Numbered from the stretch's first letter, positions 23,000-38,439 are shown. The stretch: 64,000 nt of DNA from Orientallactaga sibirica (GCA_036365145.1 JAEOAD010000052.1:13763501-13827500); one strand, 5' to 3'. Numbers and translations: made by a program. Notes: generated by a model not told the origin, from the letters alone.

Positions 23000-25018
23000 A
23001 TGGCAAAATTGCACATCCTGCAAACTAGTACAGCTGCTATGAAAATCAGTGTGAAGACTTCTAAAAATGATTAAAATTTGATCCAGCAATACCACTTCTG
23101 GACATACACCCTACAGACGCCACTCTTCACTATAGAGACACTTGCTCAGCAATGTTTGTTGTTGCTCTATTCACAATAGCTAGAAACTGGAGTCAGCCCA
23201 GACGCCCATCAACTAATGAATGGATAATGAAGATGTGGTACATATATGCAATGGGATTCTACTCAGTAGTAAGGAAAAATGAAATCATGAAATTTGCAGG
23301 AAAACAGATGGAGTTGGGGAAAAATCACACTAAGTAAGTTAAGTTCACACAACAGGCACAGAAAGGGAAACCCTGCATGTACTCTCTGATCTGTAGTTCC
23401 CAACTGGGAGCAACTGGAGATGAGTGCAAACTGGGGTCATGTGGGTAGGAATACGGGCATAAAACTAGAATGAGACCGAGAGAGAGGAAATGAGAGGGGA
23501 GAGGAGGAGTTGGCTGACAGGTTAGGGGAGGGACAGAACGTCAGAGTGGAGCTTGGAGTTCTAGGGGATAAGGAGGGTGGGGAGGGAATTACACAAAAGT
23601 TAAGACAACATGAATCAGTTCCACAGAACCCTCATTCTGGCTAGCACTTTGCGAGCTATAACCATCAATCAAAGGGGAGGAGGGACAGTCAGGACAGAAG
23701 GTGGAAAAAGCTTAACCTTAAAACCATGGACTCCGGCTAGTAAATCCCAGGCACAAAATTGGGTTGCCCCCTCCCCACCACCACCACCACACATATACAC
23801 AGTGAGCTTTTGGCCACCTATGAGGTTCCCAAAACAATGTAGGCCATTACCAAAATACTTGATTACCTGCCAGAGCTAAAAGGCAAAACCCTATTGCTGA
23901 AGACACCACAGGCTGCAGTCACAGGACAGTGGAATATCGTGCTGGAAGCGAGAGGGAAACTAGCTCCTCCTGGCTGGGCCTCACAGGGCTGGAGAGACCT
24001 ATGGGAGCTGCTGGAGGATAGCAGTCACCAAGAGCATGACTAAGCAGGGGACCCTGCAGACTGCAAAACCAACCAACCAGACAGGAAGTCCCCACTGTGC
24101 AATTGTGGCACACAGCCTCCCCAGGTAACCAGCTTTTCTCTGATTGGACACGAGGCCCATTCAATGGGAAAGAACTCATATCTGGTACTGGAAACCAAGT
24201 CAGAATCCCATGGTCAGGAAACTCAGACTTCAGAAAGAAGCCCCCACTGCTCTCTGGAGAAGAGTGGGCTTGCACAACAAAACAATCCCTCAAATAACTT
24301 TGCATACCTCCTTCAACCCAAGCTGCTTTCACTCTTGTTTGGAGAATTTGCTTTATTTTGCAATGAGAAAATGAGAAATGGAGGAGAACCAAGATTGAGC
24401 AATAAGATAAGAAGCTAAGCCGGGCGTGGTGGCGCACACCTTTAATCCCAGCACTCGGAGGCAGAGGTAGGAGGATTGCCATGAGTTCAAGGCCACCCTG
24501 AGATGACATAGTGAATTCCAGGTCTGCCTGGGCTAGAGTGAGACCCTACCTTGAAAAAAGAAAAAAAAGATAGCTGACTGCCCGCCATGAGATGTGCCAC
24601 ATCTGCCAGGGCCCGGGAGAAATTGCAGAGGAAGTGATGACATGAACACTGCTCTTACTGCTCGCCTGACAACCATCCTTGGGGTGATGGTAATGGACAC
24701 AATGAGCAATCAAAACCCACCAAAGCAGAAATCCAGAGGCTACAAAGAACTCAACACTAAATCAGACTGCCAACTGGTTTACCATGGCTCAGGGAACATT
24801 GCAGAAGAGGAGACAGCAAGATTCTAAGAGCCACAGAGTGGGTAGGGAGTGCCCTGAGGCACAGTCCCCCTGCTACCCCACCGGGACTGACTGAGACCTT
24901 CATGACCCCACAGTGAATCTCATAAACCCACTGAGGAGGCCCCCCAGGTAACAGGAGCTGCTGTGAGGGGGTAAAAGAGTACAACCTGTTAATACATAAA
25001 ATAAAATTTACATAAATA
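23000..25018 (+). mobile_element. L1 3' end: ORF2 C-terminus plus long 3'UTR, interrupted by a B1
   Basis: 23000-23340 matches the end of L1 ORF2 as known across mammals (agcaataccacttctggaca, caatagctagaaactggag, catcaactaatgaatggata). An open 61-codon piece at 23152-23337 ends there. A long 3'UTR follows, is split by a B1 at 24418-24575, and closes in an A-rich tail near 25018. The element is 5' truncated and cannot move. Confidence 0.85.
24418..24575 (+). repeat. B1-type SINE nested in the L1 3'UTR
   Basis: Forward copy with intact CpG-rich head (gccgggcgtggtggcgcaca), so probably young. Tail is A-rich with G interruptions. Confidence 0.93.
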
Positions 25019-25054
25019 AGCAGGGTTGTGAGGGGAAATGAGCTTTATAATTTC

Positions 25055-25275
25055 TTTTTGTCTGTGTTTATGGACAACAAAGTTAAGGCTGGCCTCAAAC
25101 TCTCTATGTAGTCAAGGATACCCTTGAACTTCTGATCCTCCTGCCACCAAATCCTGAGCACTGGGATTACAAGAGTGTGTCGCCAAACTCAGATTGTATG
25201 GGGCTGGGGATTGAACTCATGGCCTCAGTGCATGCTAGGCAAGCACTCTACCAATTGAGCTACATCCCCAGCCTG
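25055..25275 (-). repeat. B4-like composite SINE
   Basis: A reverse B1-like half (ggctggcctcaaactctcta) joined to a reverse tRNA/ID-like head (gcaagcactctaccaattga, gctacatccccagcc). Confidence 0.75.
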
Positions 25276-25329
25276 AGCTTTATATTTCTAAGTCACTAAA
25301 ACAACTATAGTGGCATGGCAGATGGTGTT

Positions 25330-25422
25330 TGTTTGTTGAGACAGGGTCTTGAACTCATGGTAATCCTCCTGCCTCCGCCTCCCAGGTGGTGGGACCACAG
25401 GTGTACACCGCCATCTACCTTC
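25330..25422 (-). repeat. B1-type SINE fragment
   Basis: Reverse copy missing its middle. It keeps gagacagggtcttgaactca and the gtgtacaccgcc end. Confidence 0.7.
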
Positions 25423-26615
25423 AGCAGTGTTAAATTCAAGAAGCAAAATCAAAATTGTCTTCACATTATGATTTATATTCGTGTGATTGGTATATGGGAG
25501 AGCCATTTTTAATGTTGGCCCTATGGTTTATAGAAAGTAATGTTTAAAATCAGAGAGCAAAACAGCTAAAGCAGATCTGAGGTGCCCATTTCAAGCTTAT
25601 CTGCCCTCTCCAGCACTGGCCAGGGGCTGGGCTAAATTGAGAGAGCTCCATAGCTGAGAAGCCTGGGCCAGGGTCATCAGGGAGAAGCTGAGCTGTCAGC
25701 ACTCTGATGTTTTCATTATGGAAATCTCTTCTGTAACCAACCCAGTAACTGAGCCCAAAGACAGGGCAGACCAGTCTGCTCAGGCACTTCCTTAATCCCC
25801 AGCATAATTCCCCTCAAATCAGGTCCTCCCGGTGCCCGCTACGAAGAATGCCACAGTGCCTGGAGTCCAGAAGACTCCAAGGCAGGAAGTGAGTGACAAA
25901 TGGCAGAGGTCAGGGAACATACCTCCTTCCTCGCTGCCCCCTCCCAAAGGGGACAGTGGCAGAAACCTGCACCCCACCCACCCAAGGAAGCAGAAGACAT
26001 GATCTGGGCCAGTGAGTCTGTGATCACTGAATTCCACGATCAGGATCTTAGGAGGCTGCCTGAGAAATCCACCGGTCCCATTCCGTCTTGTGCCCGAAGA
26101 CAACAGCCTCACCAGGCATTGTTCTTAATGCTCTCAGGCTGGAATTAGCAGGAAAGAAACAGTAACATGCCGAGCTGTTGTTTGTAAGTTTCCACATTTA
26201 AGCCCAGCATCCCCAGAGGGGATGAGGAAGAAGGGACACTTCAGAGAAAGCTCCCTCCGTCAAGAGGGTCCAGGTGCAAAAGCTACGCCCACGGGACCAC
26301 AAGAATCACTGGGCTGGGTAGTTTGGGGAGACCTATGCCCCTTGCCTGTGTTCACTGTCCCGGCTCTCTGCAGCTACCACTCAATGCCCTGGGCACTGGC
26401 GAGCTTGGTGAATTGTTTGCAGTTTTCTCTGGGTTACACCGAGCTCAGACCTTCAGGCAGACGAAAGCAGGTCCTCTGGACAGCTTGGCTCTAAGCTGAG
26501 TATCCGCTGGCAGTGATGAATTCTCCATGTCGCTAACTGAAATTTCTATGACTCTGACCCACATGAGTGTCAAAATAAGCTTGTCATTTAAAACATGTTC
26601 AAAACCAATGCTATG

Positions 26616-26700
26616 GGGTTGGGGTGATAGCTCCGTTGGTAAAGTACTCGCCTTGCAAGCCTGAGGACCTAAGTTTGATCTCCTCCAGTGTCCACATAAA
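26616..26700 (+). repeat. Diverged ID/B4-type SINE fragment
   Basis: Starts ggggttggggtgatagctcc and keeps the ttgcaagcctgaggacctaa segment. It lacks the downstream body. Confidence 0.55.
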
Positions 26701-27345
26701 AATGCCAGCCTGTGGGGAGGTCATGAACCCTAGGGGAGTAATGCCAGCTGTTGTCTGGCTACATGCATATATTATTCCTACTAAACTGCTCTCTAAGCAT
26801 TTTTATATGTTTATACCCATATATTAATACTTTTCTCACTTTTGGCTAGAGAAGCTTCTTTTCAGATGGCAGTGACCACTGGGGTGACTCAAAATTGCCA
26901 CCATAGTGCTGAAAAGAAGTGATAGTAGGGCTGGAGGGATGGCTTAGCAGTTTTTTCATTTGCCTGCAAAGCCAAAGGACCCAGATTTGTTTCCCCAGGA
27001 CCCACATTAGCCAGATGCACAAGGGGGCACACGTGTCTGGAGTTTGTTTGCAGTGGCTGGAGGCCCTGGAGCACCATTCTTCCCCCCTCCCTCCCTCTTT
27101 ATCTCTGTCAAATAAATAAATAAAAATAAAAGTGATAGTAGAGTGTTCAGCACTCAAGGTCCATTGTGGAAGAGGTGGTGGAAAGAATGGAAGAGCCAAA
27201 GGAAGGGCAGGATTGCTTACAGTGCAATGTTCTACACACAAAATGGCCTGGATATCCATGACCTCATAGTACCTGGTACCACCTACACAAGACCTCCACA
27301 ATAGGGGGAAAAGATGATGTCATTAAAATAGAAGAAAGAGGAATT
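26700..27345 (+). mobile_element. L1 3'UTR fragment interrupted by a SINE
   Basis: It shares ggctacatgcatatattatt, gctagagaagcttcttttca and caaggtccattgtggaagag with the copies at 28650, 50989 and 58440. The SINE at 26929-27130 splits it cleanly. Confidence 0.75.
26929..27130 (+). repeat. tRNA-derived SINE nested in L1 3'UTR
   Basis: Flanked by agtgatagtag direct repeats at 26918-26928 and 27131-27141, which restore the L1 sequence when the SINE is removed. Confidence 0.93.
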
Positions 27346-27354
27346 CAGAAAAGG

Positions 27355-27600
27355 AAGGGATTCAGAGCTGGAGAGATGACTTAGCAGTTAAGGCACTTGC
27401 CTTTTTGACTCTCCAGATCCCACGTAAGCCAGATGCACAAGGTAACACAAGTGCACAAGGCTGCACATGCAAACTAAGTGGTGCACATGTCTGGAGTTCG
27501 AGTGCAGTGACAGGAGGCTCTGGTGCATCAATTCTCTCTCTCTCATTCCCTCTCTCATAAAAAAAATTTAAGTTTTTTTTTAAAAAAAGAAGGGATTCAG
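27355..27600 (+). repeat. tRNA-derived SINE with target-site duplication
   Basis: SINE body 27367-27588 between gaagggattcag repeats at 27355-27366 and 27589-27600. It has an internal duplication of the gcacaaggt segment. Confidence 0.92.
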
Positions 27601-27711
27601 TGGAGGTGGATTTGAGAGTGGGAGAGTGGAAATAGAAGTGGGAATCATGATGGTGTATTGTCTACTTATGGAGACGGTCAATAAACAGTTAAAAATAGAA
27701 AAAGAAGGCCA

Positions 27712-27865
27712 AACTGGGCGTGGTGGTGCACGCCTTTAATCCTAGCACAAGGGAGGCAAAGGTAGGAGGATTGCCATGAGTTTGAGGCCACCCTGAGACT
27801 ACATAGTTAATTCCAGGTCAGCCTGGACAAGAATGAGACCCTACCTCGAAAAAACCAAAAAGAAG
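27712..27865 (+). repeat. B1-type SINE
   Basis: Forward copy (actgggcgtggtggtgcacg) ending in a tail that runs into a (GGA)n tract at 27866-27893. Confidence 0.92.
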
Positions 27866-27894
27866 AAGGAGGAGGAGGAGGAGGAGGAGGCGGC

Positions 27895-28033
27895 GGCCAG
27901 GCGTGGTGGCTCATGCTTTTAACCCCAGCACTTGGGAGAAGGATCACTGGGAATTCAAGGCCACTCTGAGACTATAGGGTGAATTCCAGGTCAGCCTTGG
28001 CTACAGAGAGACCCTACCTTGAAATAAAAATAA

Positions 28034-28072
<39 letters not shown>

Positions 28073-28080
28073 ATTAGAAA
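27895..28080 (+). repeat. B1-type SINE with (AAAT)n tail
   Basis: Forward copy (gccaggcgtggtggctcatg) with an internal deletion after cttgggag. Its tail expands into about a dozen AAAT units (28028-28076). Confidence 0.9.
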
Positions 28081-28345
28081 AATGCCAGTCACAATGGTGT
28101 GTTCCTGTGCTCTCAGCGCTGGGGAGGTGGAGCCAGGAGGGTGGTTGGGACTCACTGGGCAGCCAGTCTAGACAAATAGTGAACTCCAGGCCAATGAAAG
28201 ACTCTGTCTCAAGATAAGTAAACAGTGGACAAAGTTCCTGAAGGGGACACCAGAAGCTGTCCTTTGGCCTCCACGCGTGTATGCATGCATGTGCACACGT
28301 GTGTTTGGACACACAGAGGCATATACACATACAACACACAGACAT
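28081..28345 (+). repeat. Old B4-like SINE
   Basis: Diverged forward copy (atggtgtgttcctgtgctct) ending in a CA-rich segment (gtgcacacgtgtgtttggac). Confidence 0.55.
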
Positions 28346-28363
28346 TTAAAAATTGCTGCTAGT

Positions 28364-28635
28364 GGGCTGGAGAGATGGCTTAGCAGTTAAGGCGCCTGCC
28401 TGCTAAGCAAGAACCCGGTTCCAATCTCCAGGTCCCAGGTTTAGCCAGATGCAAAGTGACTCAAGGGCGCAAAGCCGCACTTGACCACAAGGGGGTGCAC
28501 ACATCTGGATTTCGTTCACAGCACCTGAGACACTGCTGGCGCGCCCATCTCTATCTGTCTCCCTCTCCCTCTCTATCTGTCTCTCTCTGTGTCTCTCTCC
28601 AAAAATAAAATAATTTTAAAGAATTTTTAAAAAAA
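28364..28635 (+). repeat. tRNA-derived SINE, gcgcgcc subfamily
   Basis: Forward copy with ctggcgcgcccatctctatc. Flanks aaattgctgct (before) and aaatgctgct (after) look like a target-site duplication. Confidence 0.9.
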
Positions 28636-28639
28636 TGCT

Positions 28640-29863
28640 GCTGGAGGCCAGTAAGCTGGAAAAAGGCTGTAAGGGAGGGAGGAGATGGAAGGACTTAGGG
28701 GATAGTATGATACATATGTAAGTAGAAGAACAGATGACAGGGAGTGGAATGGCCTAAGCGAGGCCAGGGGAAGAGACTGAGTAAGAGAAGGGTGGGGGAG
28801 GGTGAATCAAAATTCAAGATATTCTGAATAAGACATATGAAAGCCTAATTCTTTGGATAATGACACATTCAGAAGCCATAGATTGCTACTAGAAAATTTT
28901 CAGTGCCAGGGATGGGATACCTACCAGTGAGTTGTTGGCCAGGGAGGTCCCTGCTACCTCCAAAACATTATAGGCCCTTGGTTTCCCACAAGTAACAGAT
29001 GGTAAGACCCTATTGCTGAAGACTTCACATGCCTGGGCAACAAGGTCACTGAGAAATCAAGCTGGTGCTGAGTGGAAAACCTTCTTCTCCCTGTAGACCA
29101 GCCAACTGAAAGCTGGAAAAAACTGCACTGCATGCAGCCCTATGGGAGACAGAAGTCATTAGCAGTGAAAACAGTGGACACAGGAAGCCTCAAGTTTGGC
29201 CAGACAGGCCAAATTCTTGGGGAAACCAACTGTTCTCTAATTGGACTAGAGGCCCACTCTATGGGAGGGAATACATGCCTGGTACTGAAAACCTAATCAA
29301 AAGTCTATGGCAGGGAGGTCATGAGCCTTAGGGGTATAAAGCCTGCTCTTGTCTGGCTAAATGCATATATTAATTATTCCCACCAAACTGCCCTGAAAGC
29401 ACTACACTTAATGTTCATATTCATATATTAATGCTACTCTCACTTTTAAGAAGCTTCTCTTTTCAGATGGTGACCATACTGCTGAGAAGTGACGGAGGAG
29501 TGCTCAGCACTGAAACATCTCCATCACAAGCTCCAAGGCTCAGGGTCCATTGGAAAAGAGGTGGTGGAAAGAATGTAAGAGCCAAAGGAAGGGTACCACT
29601 CCTTACTATGCAACTGCCCAGACAGAAATTGGCCTCAATATCCACAACCTTGCAGTGCCTGGAAATACCTTCACAAGACCCTCATAATCAGAGAAAAAGA
29701 TGATGACATCAAAATAAAAGAGAGGGTTGGAGAGATGGCTTAGTGGTTAAGGCACCTGCCTGCAAAGCCAAAGGACCTTGGTTCAATTCCCCAGGACCCA
29801 CGTAAGCCAGATACACATGTGTCTGGAGTTTGTTTGCAGTGGCTAGACGCCCTAGTGAGCCCA

Positions 29864-29897
<34 letters not shown>

Positions 29898-30090
29898 GCC
29901 TCTTTCTCTCAAATAAATAAATTAAATTAAAAATAAGAGAGAGACTGATGGAGAGAGGGGGGATATGATGGAGAGCAGAGTTGTGAAGGGGAAAGTAGGG
30001 GAGGAGGGGAGAGAAATATGATTTATTGTCTGTAAGTATAGAAGTTGTCAATAAAAAATTTAAAAATAATAATAATAAATAAAACTTGCT
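28640..30090 (+). mobile_element. L1 3'UTR, nearly complete, interrupted by a SINE
   Basis: It starts around ctgtaagggagggaggagat and runs through caactgttctctaattggac and gcttctcttttcagatggtg. It ends tagaagttgtcaataaaaaa with an (AAT)n tail. Colinear with the L1 copy at 23000-25018 and with 50989-51473. Confidence 0.8.
29724..29932 (+). repeat. tRNA-derived SINE nested in L1 3'UTR
   Basis: Flanked by aataaaagagag (before) and aaataagagagag (after). Long CT run at 29866-29900. Confidence 0.92.
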
Positions 30091-30502
30091 GCTGGTTGAA
30101 CCAAGAGGGTGTGGTGCACAGCAAAGCCATCTGGCCCAGGCAGCTCTTTAGGACACCTGCTCAAACATTATCTGGAGCCAAGACTGCATTTCATCCTGTG
30201 AGTTCCACAGGATCCTTTTGCCAGGAATTTATAAGGCTCCCTTCAACCCTTTGAGGCCAATACCATGGTTGCTAGCCCGAGCACTGAGCTAAGGATCCGA
30301 GAAGAAGATAGCCCACCACACACCCCCAACTCGCACCTGCTTCATTCTCCTGTACCAAAGCCTTTGATGGACCAGAGGGGCTATTTCCAGCTACATCCAA
30401 GAAAACTACGTCCCAGCAGAACGGGACAACCGTTCCTGGTAGCAGCAACCTACCTACCTCACTATCTGGTCACATTCCCAACACAGGCTGTTGTGCTTTG
30501 CT

Positions 30503-30545
30503 TTGCTTTGCTTTTTTTCTTTCTTTCTTTCTTTCTTTTTTTTGT
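30503..30545. repeat. (CTTTG)n/(CTTT)n simple repeat
   Basis: ctttgctttgctttg followed by (tttc)n, giving a pyrimidine-rich plus strand. Confidence 0.9.
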
Positions 30546-30780
30546 CTTCCCTAAGGTTCTGTTGGAAGTTTGGCCCCGGTGTAGAAATGTTGGGAGGTAG
30601 TGAAACCTTGGAGAAGTAGGGCTTCATGGAAAGTAATGAGAGCACTGGGGCATCTTCCTTGCAAGGGATTAAGGCTGGCCTGGAAAAGTGAGTTAGCGCC
30701 CATAAAAGTGGATTCTTACCAAAAGAGCAAGCCCATTGCCCCACGAAGCTGAGCTTCTAGCACTGTGAGCTAAATAAACA

Positions 30781-31280
<500 letters not shown>

Positions 31281-32239
31281 ATGCACTAGCCTGAACAGGG
31301 TTTACTGGCCTGTGGTGGCCACAGCAGAACACCGGGTGTCCCCCAACTCATCACTCTTCTCATGACTTCACAGAAAGTGTTCTTAACTGCTGAGACATCG
31401 CTCCAGTCCCTAAATAAACTTTTTTACAGAAAGTGCCCAGGCTTGGGGATTTTTACTACAGCAGCAGAAACAGACTACTACACACCTCTTCTCCAAGCCC
31501 ACACTTTCCAGAGCGCCCACCCCAGGGAGGTAGACCAGGGCTCCAGGCAGAAGGTACCTGAGCCTTGGGACCACAGGAGAAACCAAATCCTATTGTCCAA
31601 AACTGCCAGCCCACCATGCTCAAAGAGGCTGGCCTGGTAGCAGAGCAGAGACAGAACTCCCTGAGAGAGGAAGGGTTAAAAACAAAATAAAAGGCCTGTC
31701 CCCAGACACAGGCGCTCATCCTCCCTCCTCAACAGCTGAGGCCCATTGTGCTTGGTGCGGGTTTCCTCAATAAATCCAGGGTACAGAGTGATTTACCAAG
31801 CGCCTTGGTTGTTGGCAACAGCAATCTCACTTACCCAGAGCAGCGCCGAGAACAAGCCGTAATTTAGAGCTCAATTTATATTGTTTGTTTTTCAGCAACA
31901 AACTCAGCAAATCATAAATTCCCTCAGAGATGAAATGTGGAAATTGACAATATTTATGAACTCAAGAGACAGAGAAGGACTTGACCATGCCTTTGATTTG
32001 TAACTGAAACTCCTCTTCGGGACACTAGCCAAGGACACAGGAGCTGGGCTTGGCCAGGGCATAGGGAGTGAGGAGGGACGAGTGCCCCAGCCTCACATGG
32101 ACGGTTAGGGAATGCCAGAGGCCAGACACTGCCCTGTGCTTGCCAGGCATGCAACAATGCACATAAAGGCAATTTTCAGACACAAGCTTCCTCACACAGG
32201 CCTGGACACAAGCCCACTTAGGTTCCTGAAGTTTTCTTT

Positions 32240-32481
32240 TGTTTTGTTTTTATTTTTATTTTTAGAGAGAGAGAGAAAAACAGAGAGAGAGGGAGAATTG
32301 GTGCACCAGGGCAGCAGCCACTGCCATTGAACTCCAGACGCTTGCACCACCTAGTGGGCATGGGCGACCTTGCGCCTGCCTCACCTTTGTGCAGCTGGCT
32401 TACGTGGGATCTGGAAAGTCAAACATGGGTCCTTAGGCTTTGCAGGCAAGCATCTTAACCACTAAACCGTCTCTCCAACCC
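32240..32481 (-). repeat. tRNA-derived SINE
   Basis: Reverse copy ending aaccgtctctccaaccc. Flanks aggttcctgaagttt and aggtacctgaagttt are near-identical. Confidence 0.9.
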
Positions 32482-32833
32482 AGGTACCTGAAGTTTTGAA
32501 CTTTATACTTCCATCTAGGTACACACCACAAAAGCAACAGATGGAAACACATCAAAAATTCCACCCAGAGTTTGTTAGAGAACAGGAGCGTGGGTGACAA
32601 AGCATGGAAGGAACCAAGAAGCCCTGGCTCCCCAGAAGGCTCCCCATAGGTCCTTCCCTTTTGCTTTTGTCTTCTGTCCTCCTCCAGTGCCCCTCCACCC
32701 TCCCTCGAGTCGACCACCAGGTCCCCCCCCCCCAGTGGAACCTTGCTGTGTACTCCTTACTCCCTATCGTGCTCCATGGCCTTGGCAGGGGTGGGGGAGT
32801 CTTTTTCCTCCCATTGATGGCGGGGATAGACTA

Positions 32834-34243
<1,410 letters not shown>

Positions 34244-34285
34244 CTCCACGAGGTTGGACAGAAACAGCATGAGCTCTGGCCTGCC
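34244..34285 (-). CDS. TOGARAM2: TOGARAM2 partial exon, truncated at its 5' side
   Basis: The last 42 coding bases before a good donor (GTGAGT) read K-G-R-P then ELMLFLSNLVE. They join in phase 0 to VFDAF of the next exon, matching the position of the human segment CKAKTELVTAHLVQ. Going 5', similarity to the expected first half (about 150 bp of HEAT-repeat coding sequence) stops at once and AT-rich sequence begins. The missing part is not found intact between here and 36856. Either the exon is broken or this part is misassembled. Confidence 0.6.
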
Positions 34286-34915
34286 CTTTTTTTATGCATA
34301 TGTATAAATTATTTTCTTACAAGTGAGAGAAATTAAAATCTAGAATATGGAAAAACATTTGTCATATGTATCAAAAATCATACATCACTTGTATTCATAA
34401 TCATTACTGAATAGGTGGCTAATCCAGATTGATTCAAAGTTTTGTTTCCAACCAGCTGTTCTGCCATAAGGAAAACGCCTGCCAGTCTCACGAGGGGATA
34501 TAGCAGTTCTCTAAGCAGCGGACTCTGGCCATGAGAGCCGAGCCTAGGTGGAAGCAGGGGCTGACCCCTGGGGAAGAGCCCAGGGGATGAGCACGCCTCC
34601 AGTCCACAACCCCTCCCACCAGGTAGGACAGAAACAGCACTGTCGCCTGCAACCCCAGCCTCTCCTTTTTATGCATATGTATAAATTCTTTTCTTACAAG
34701 TGAGAGAAATTAAAATCTAGAATATGGAAAAACATTTGTCATATGTATCAAAATCATACATCACTTGTATTCATAATCATTACTGAATAGGTAAGACTAA
34801 TGTTAGATTGATTCAAAGTTTTGTTTTTGTACAACCAGAATCAAAGATAAGGAAAATACTCTGTGAGTCTCAGATTCCTTATGATATAGCAGTTCTCTAA
34901 GCACGGACTCTGGCC
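34255..34915. repeat. Diverged local direct duplication (two copies, about 280-295 bp each)
   Basis: Copy 1 is 34255-34530 and copy 2 is 34621-34915. Long exact blocks (tatgcatatgtataaatt, gaatatggaaaaacatttgt, cactgaatagg-type, tagcagttctctaagca) alternate with short blocks that do not match at all. Each copy includes the exon-like segment ggacagaaacagca. Confidence 0.85.
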
Positions 34916-35055
34916 AGGTGTGGTGGTGCACACCTTTAATCCCAGCACTCGGGAGGCAGAGGCAGGAGGATCGCTGTGAGTTCGAGGTCACCCTGAGACT
35001 ACAGAGTGAATTCCAGGTCAGCCTGAGCTAGAGTGAGACCCTACCTTGAAAATTC
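34916..35055 (+). repeat. B1-type SINE
   Basis: Forward copy starting at the edge of duplication copy 2 (tggccaggtgtggtggtgca), with almost no A tail. Confidence 0.92.
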
Positions 35056-35172
35056 CTTTGACTGATGCTTGGGGACAGTGGTCCTGAGAACTTTAGGATT
35101 CTCTTTTCCTCGAGGAATGACAATGTGGTTGCTTAGACAAGACTGTCTCTTCCTGCCTTCTAGTCTATTATT

Positions 35173-35383
35173 ATTAGTAGTAGTAGTAGTAGTAGTATTT
35201 ATTTGACAGAGAAAGAGGGAGAGAGAGAGAGAGAATATGCACGCCAAGGCCTCCAGCCACTGCAAACAAACTTCAGACATGTGCACCCCTTGTACATCTG
35301 GCTAATGTGGGTATTGGGAATCAAACCTGGGTCCTTTGGCTTTACAGGCAAACTCCTTAACCGCTAAGCCATCCCTCCAGCCC
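35173..35383 (-). repeat. tRNA-derived SINE with (TAG)n at its tail end
   Basis: Reverse copy ending ctaagccatccctccagccc. The tail side carries an unusual (tag)n run at 35173-35199 in place of AAAT. Confidence 0.9.
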
Positions 35384-35407
35384 ATAGTCTTTCTTTTCAA
35401 AAGACAT

Positions 35408-35560
35408 GTGGGCCAGGTTTGGTGAAGCACGCCTTTAATCCCAGCACAGGAGGCAGAGGTAGGAGGATCAGTGTGAGTTTGAGGCCACCCTGAGACTATG
35501 AAGTGAATTCCAGGTCAGCCTAGGCTAGAGTGAGACCCTATCTATCTCAAAAATCAACAA
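35408..35560 (+). repeat. B1-type SINE
   Basis: Forward copy (ggccaggtttggtgaagcac), missing cttgg of the cagcacttgggag box. Confidence 0.9.
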
Positions 35561-37454
<1,894 letters not shown>

Positions 37455-37718
37455 CTAATTATTATAGCAAGACAGGTTTGCATGCTTATCTAATTAAAAA
37501 GCAATCCTTACCCAGTTAAAAATTCGATTCATAAAAGAATAAACACCCATAATGCCATCACCAAAAAAAATCACTGCTAAATCTTCATATATTTTCTTGG
37601 TCTTGTTTCTATGCATTTCCATTTTAATAGCTCTCAGGATGCATCAACAAGTTGCTTCCAGCCTTTCCACTTCCTTATTAATCATCTTCCCAGATCATTT
37701 AATGCTCTTCATAAGCAT

Positions 37719-37933
37719 CTTTTTTTATATTTGTATTTATTTAAGAGAAAGAAAGGCAGATATATATATAGAGAGAGAGAGGATGGGAATATCAGGGCCT
37801 CTAGCAACTGCAAATGAACTCCTGACACATGTGCCATGTTGTGCATCTGGCTTTTGTGGGTACTGGGGAATCGAACCTGGGCCCTTAGGCTTTGCAGACA
37901 AGCGCCTTAACAACTAAGCTATTTTCCAGACCC
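37719..37933 (-). repeat. tRNA-derived SINE
   Basis: Reverse copy ending agctattttccagaccc. Flanks cataagcatctt and catgagcatctt look like a target-site duplication. Confidence 0.9.
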
Positions 37934-38439
37934 TTCATGAGCATCTTCCAACCCCACCAACAAGTACAACTTCAAATCTCCCTCTCTACCAACCTTCCTC
38001 ACTTCAGTAAACAGCACCGTCATGCCTCAGTGGTTCAGTTTAAAACCTAAGAGGCATCTTTGATGTGTCATTGAAACTCTCATCCCCCCTCTGCCCCATT
38101 CCTGCTGTCTTTGTCTTCAAAATGGACTTAAAGCCATGCACTCTCCTGGTCCCAGCCTTCAGTCCCTCTTGCCAGGATTGTGGTGTAACCATCTGTCCGC
38201 TGTCCCTCTCCATCCTGGCCCCTCTCCTTCACTGAGCAGCCTCCAGTCACTCCCCTCCACCTCCATTCCATCTTCTTGCTCTTACCTTTCTGTTCCCTGT
38301 CTGTATCTAAAATACTCTATATTTGTTTATCTCCTCCAACCAGGATGTAAGCTTCACGATAATGTGCTCTCAACTTTTCTTATTCATGGCTGTGTTGATG
38401 ATAATGAAAATAATAAGAATAAGGAAAAGAATGCCCACT

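Noticed and set aside
23152..23337. 61-codon open frame as an independent gene
   Set aside because: It is the tail of L1 ORF2 in a 5'-truncated copy.
25200..25275. tRNA gene-like sequence
   Set aside because: It is the tRNA-derived head of a B4-like SINE. It is diverged and embedded in a composite repeat.
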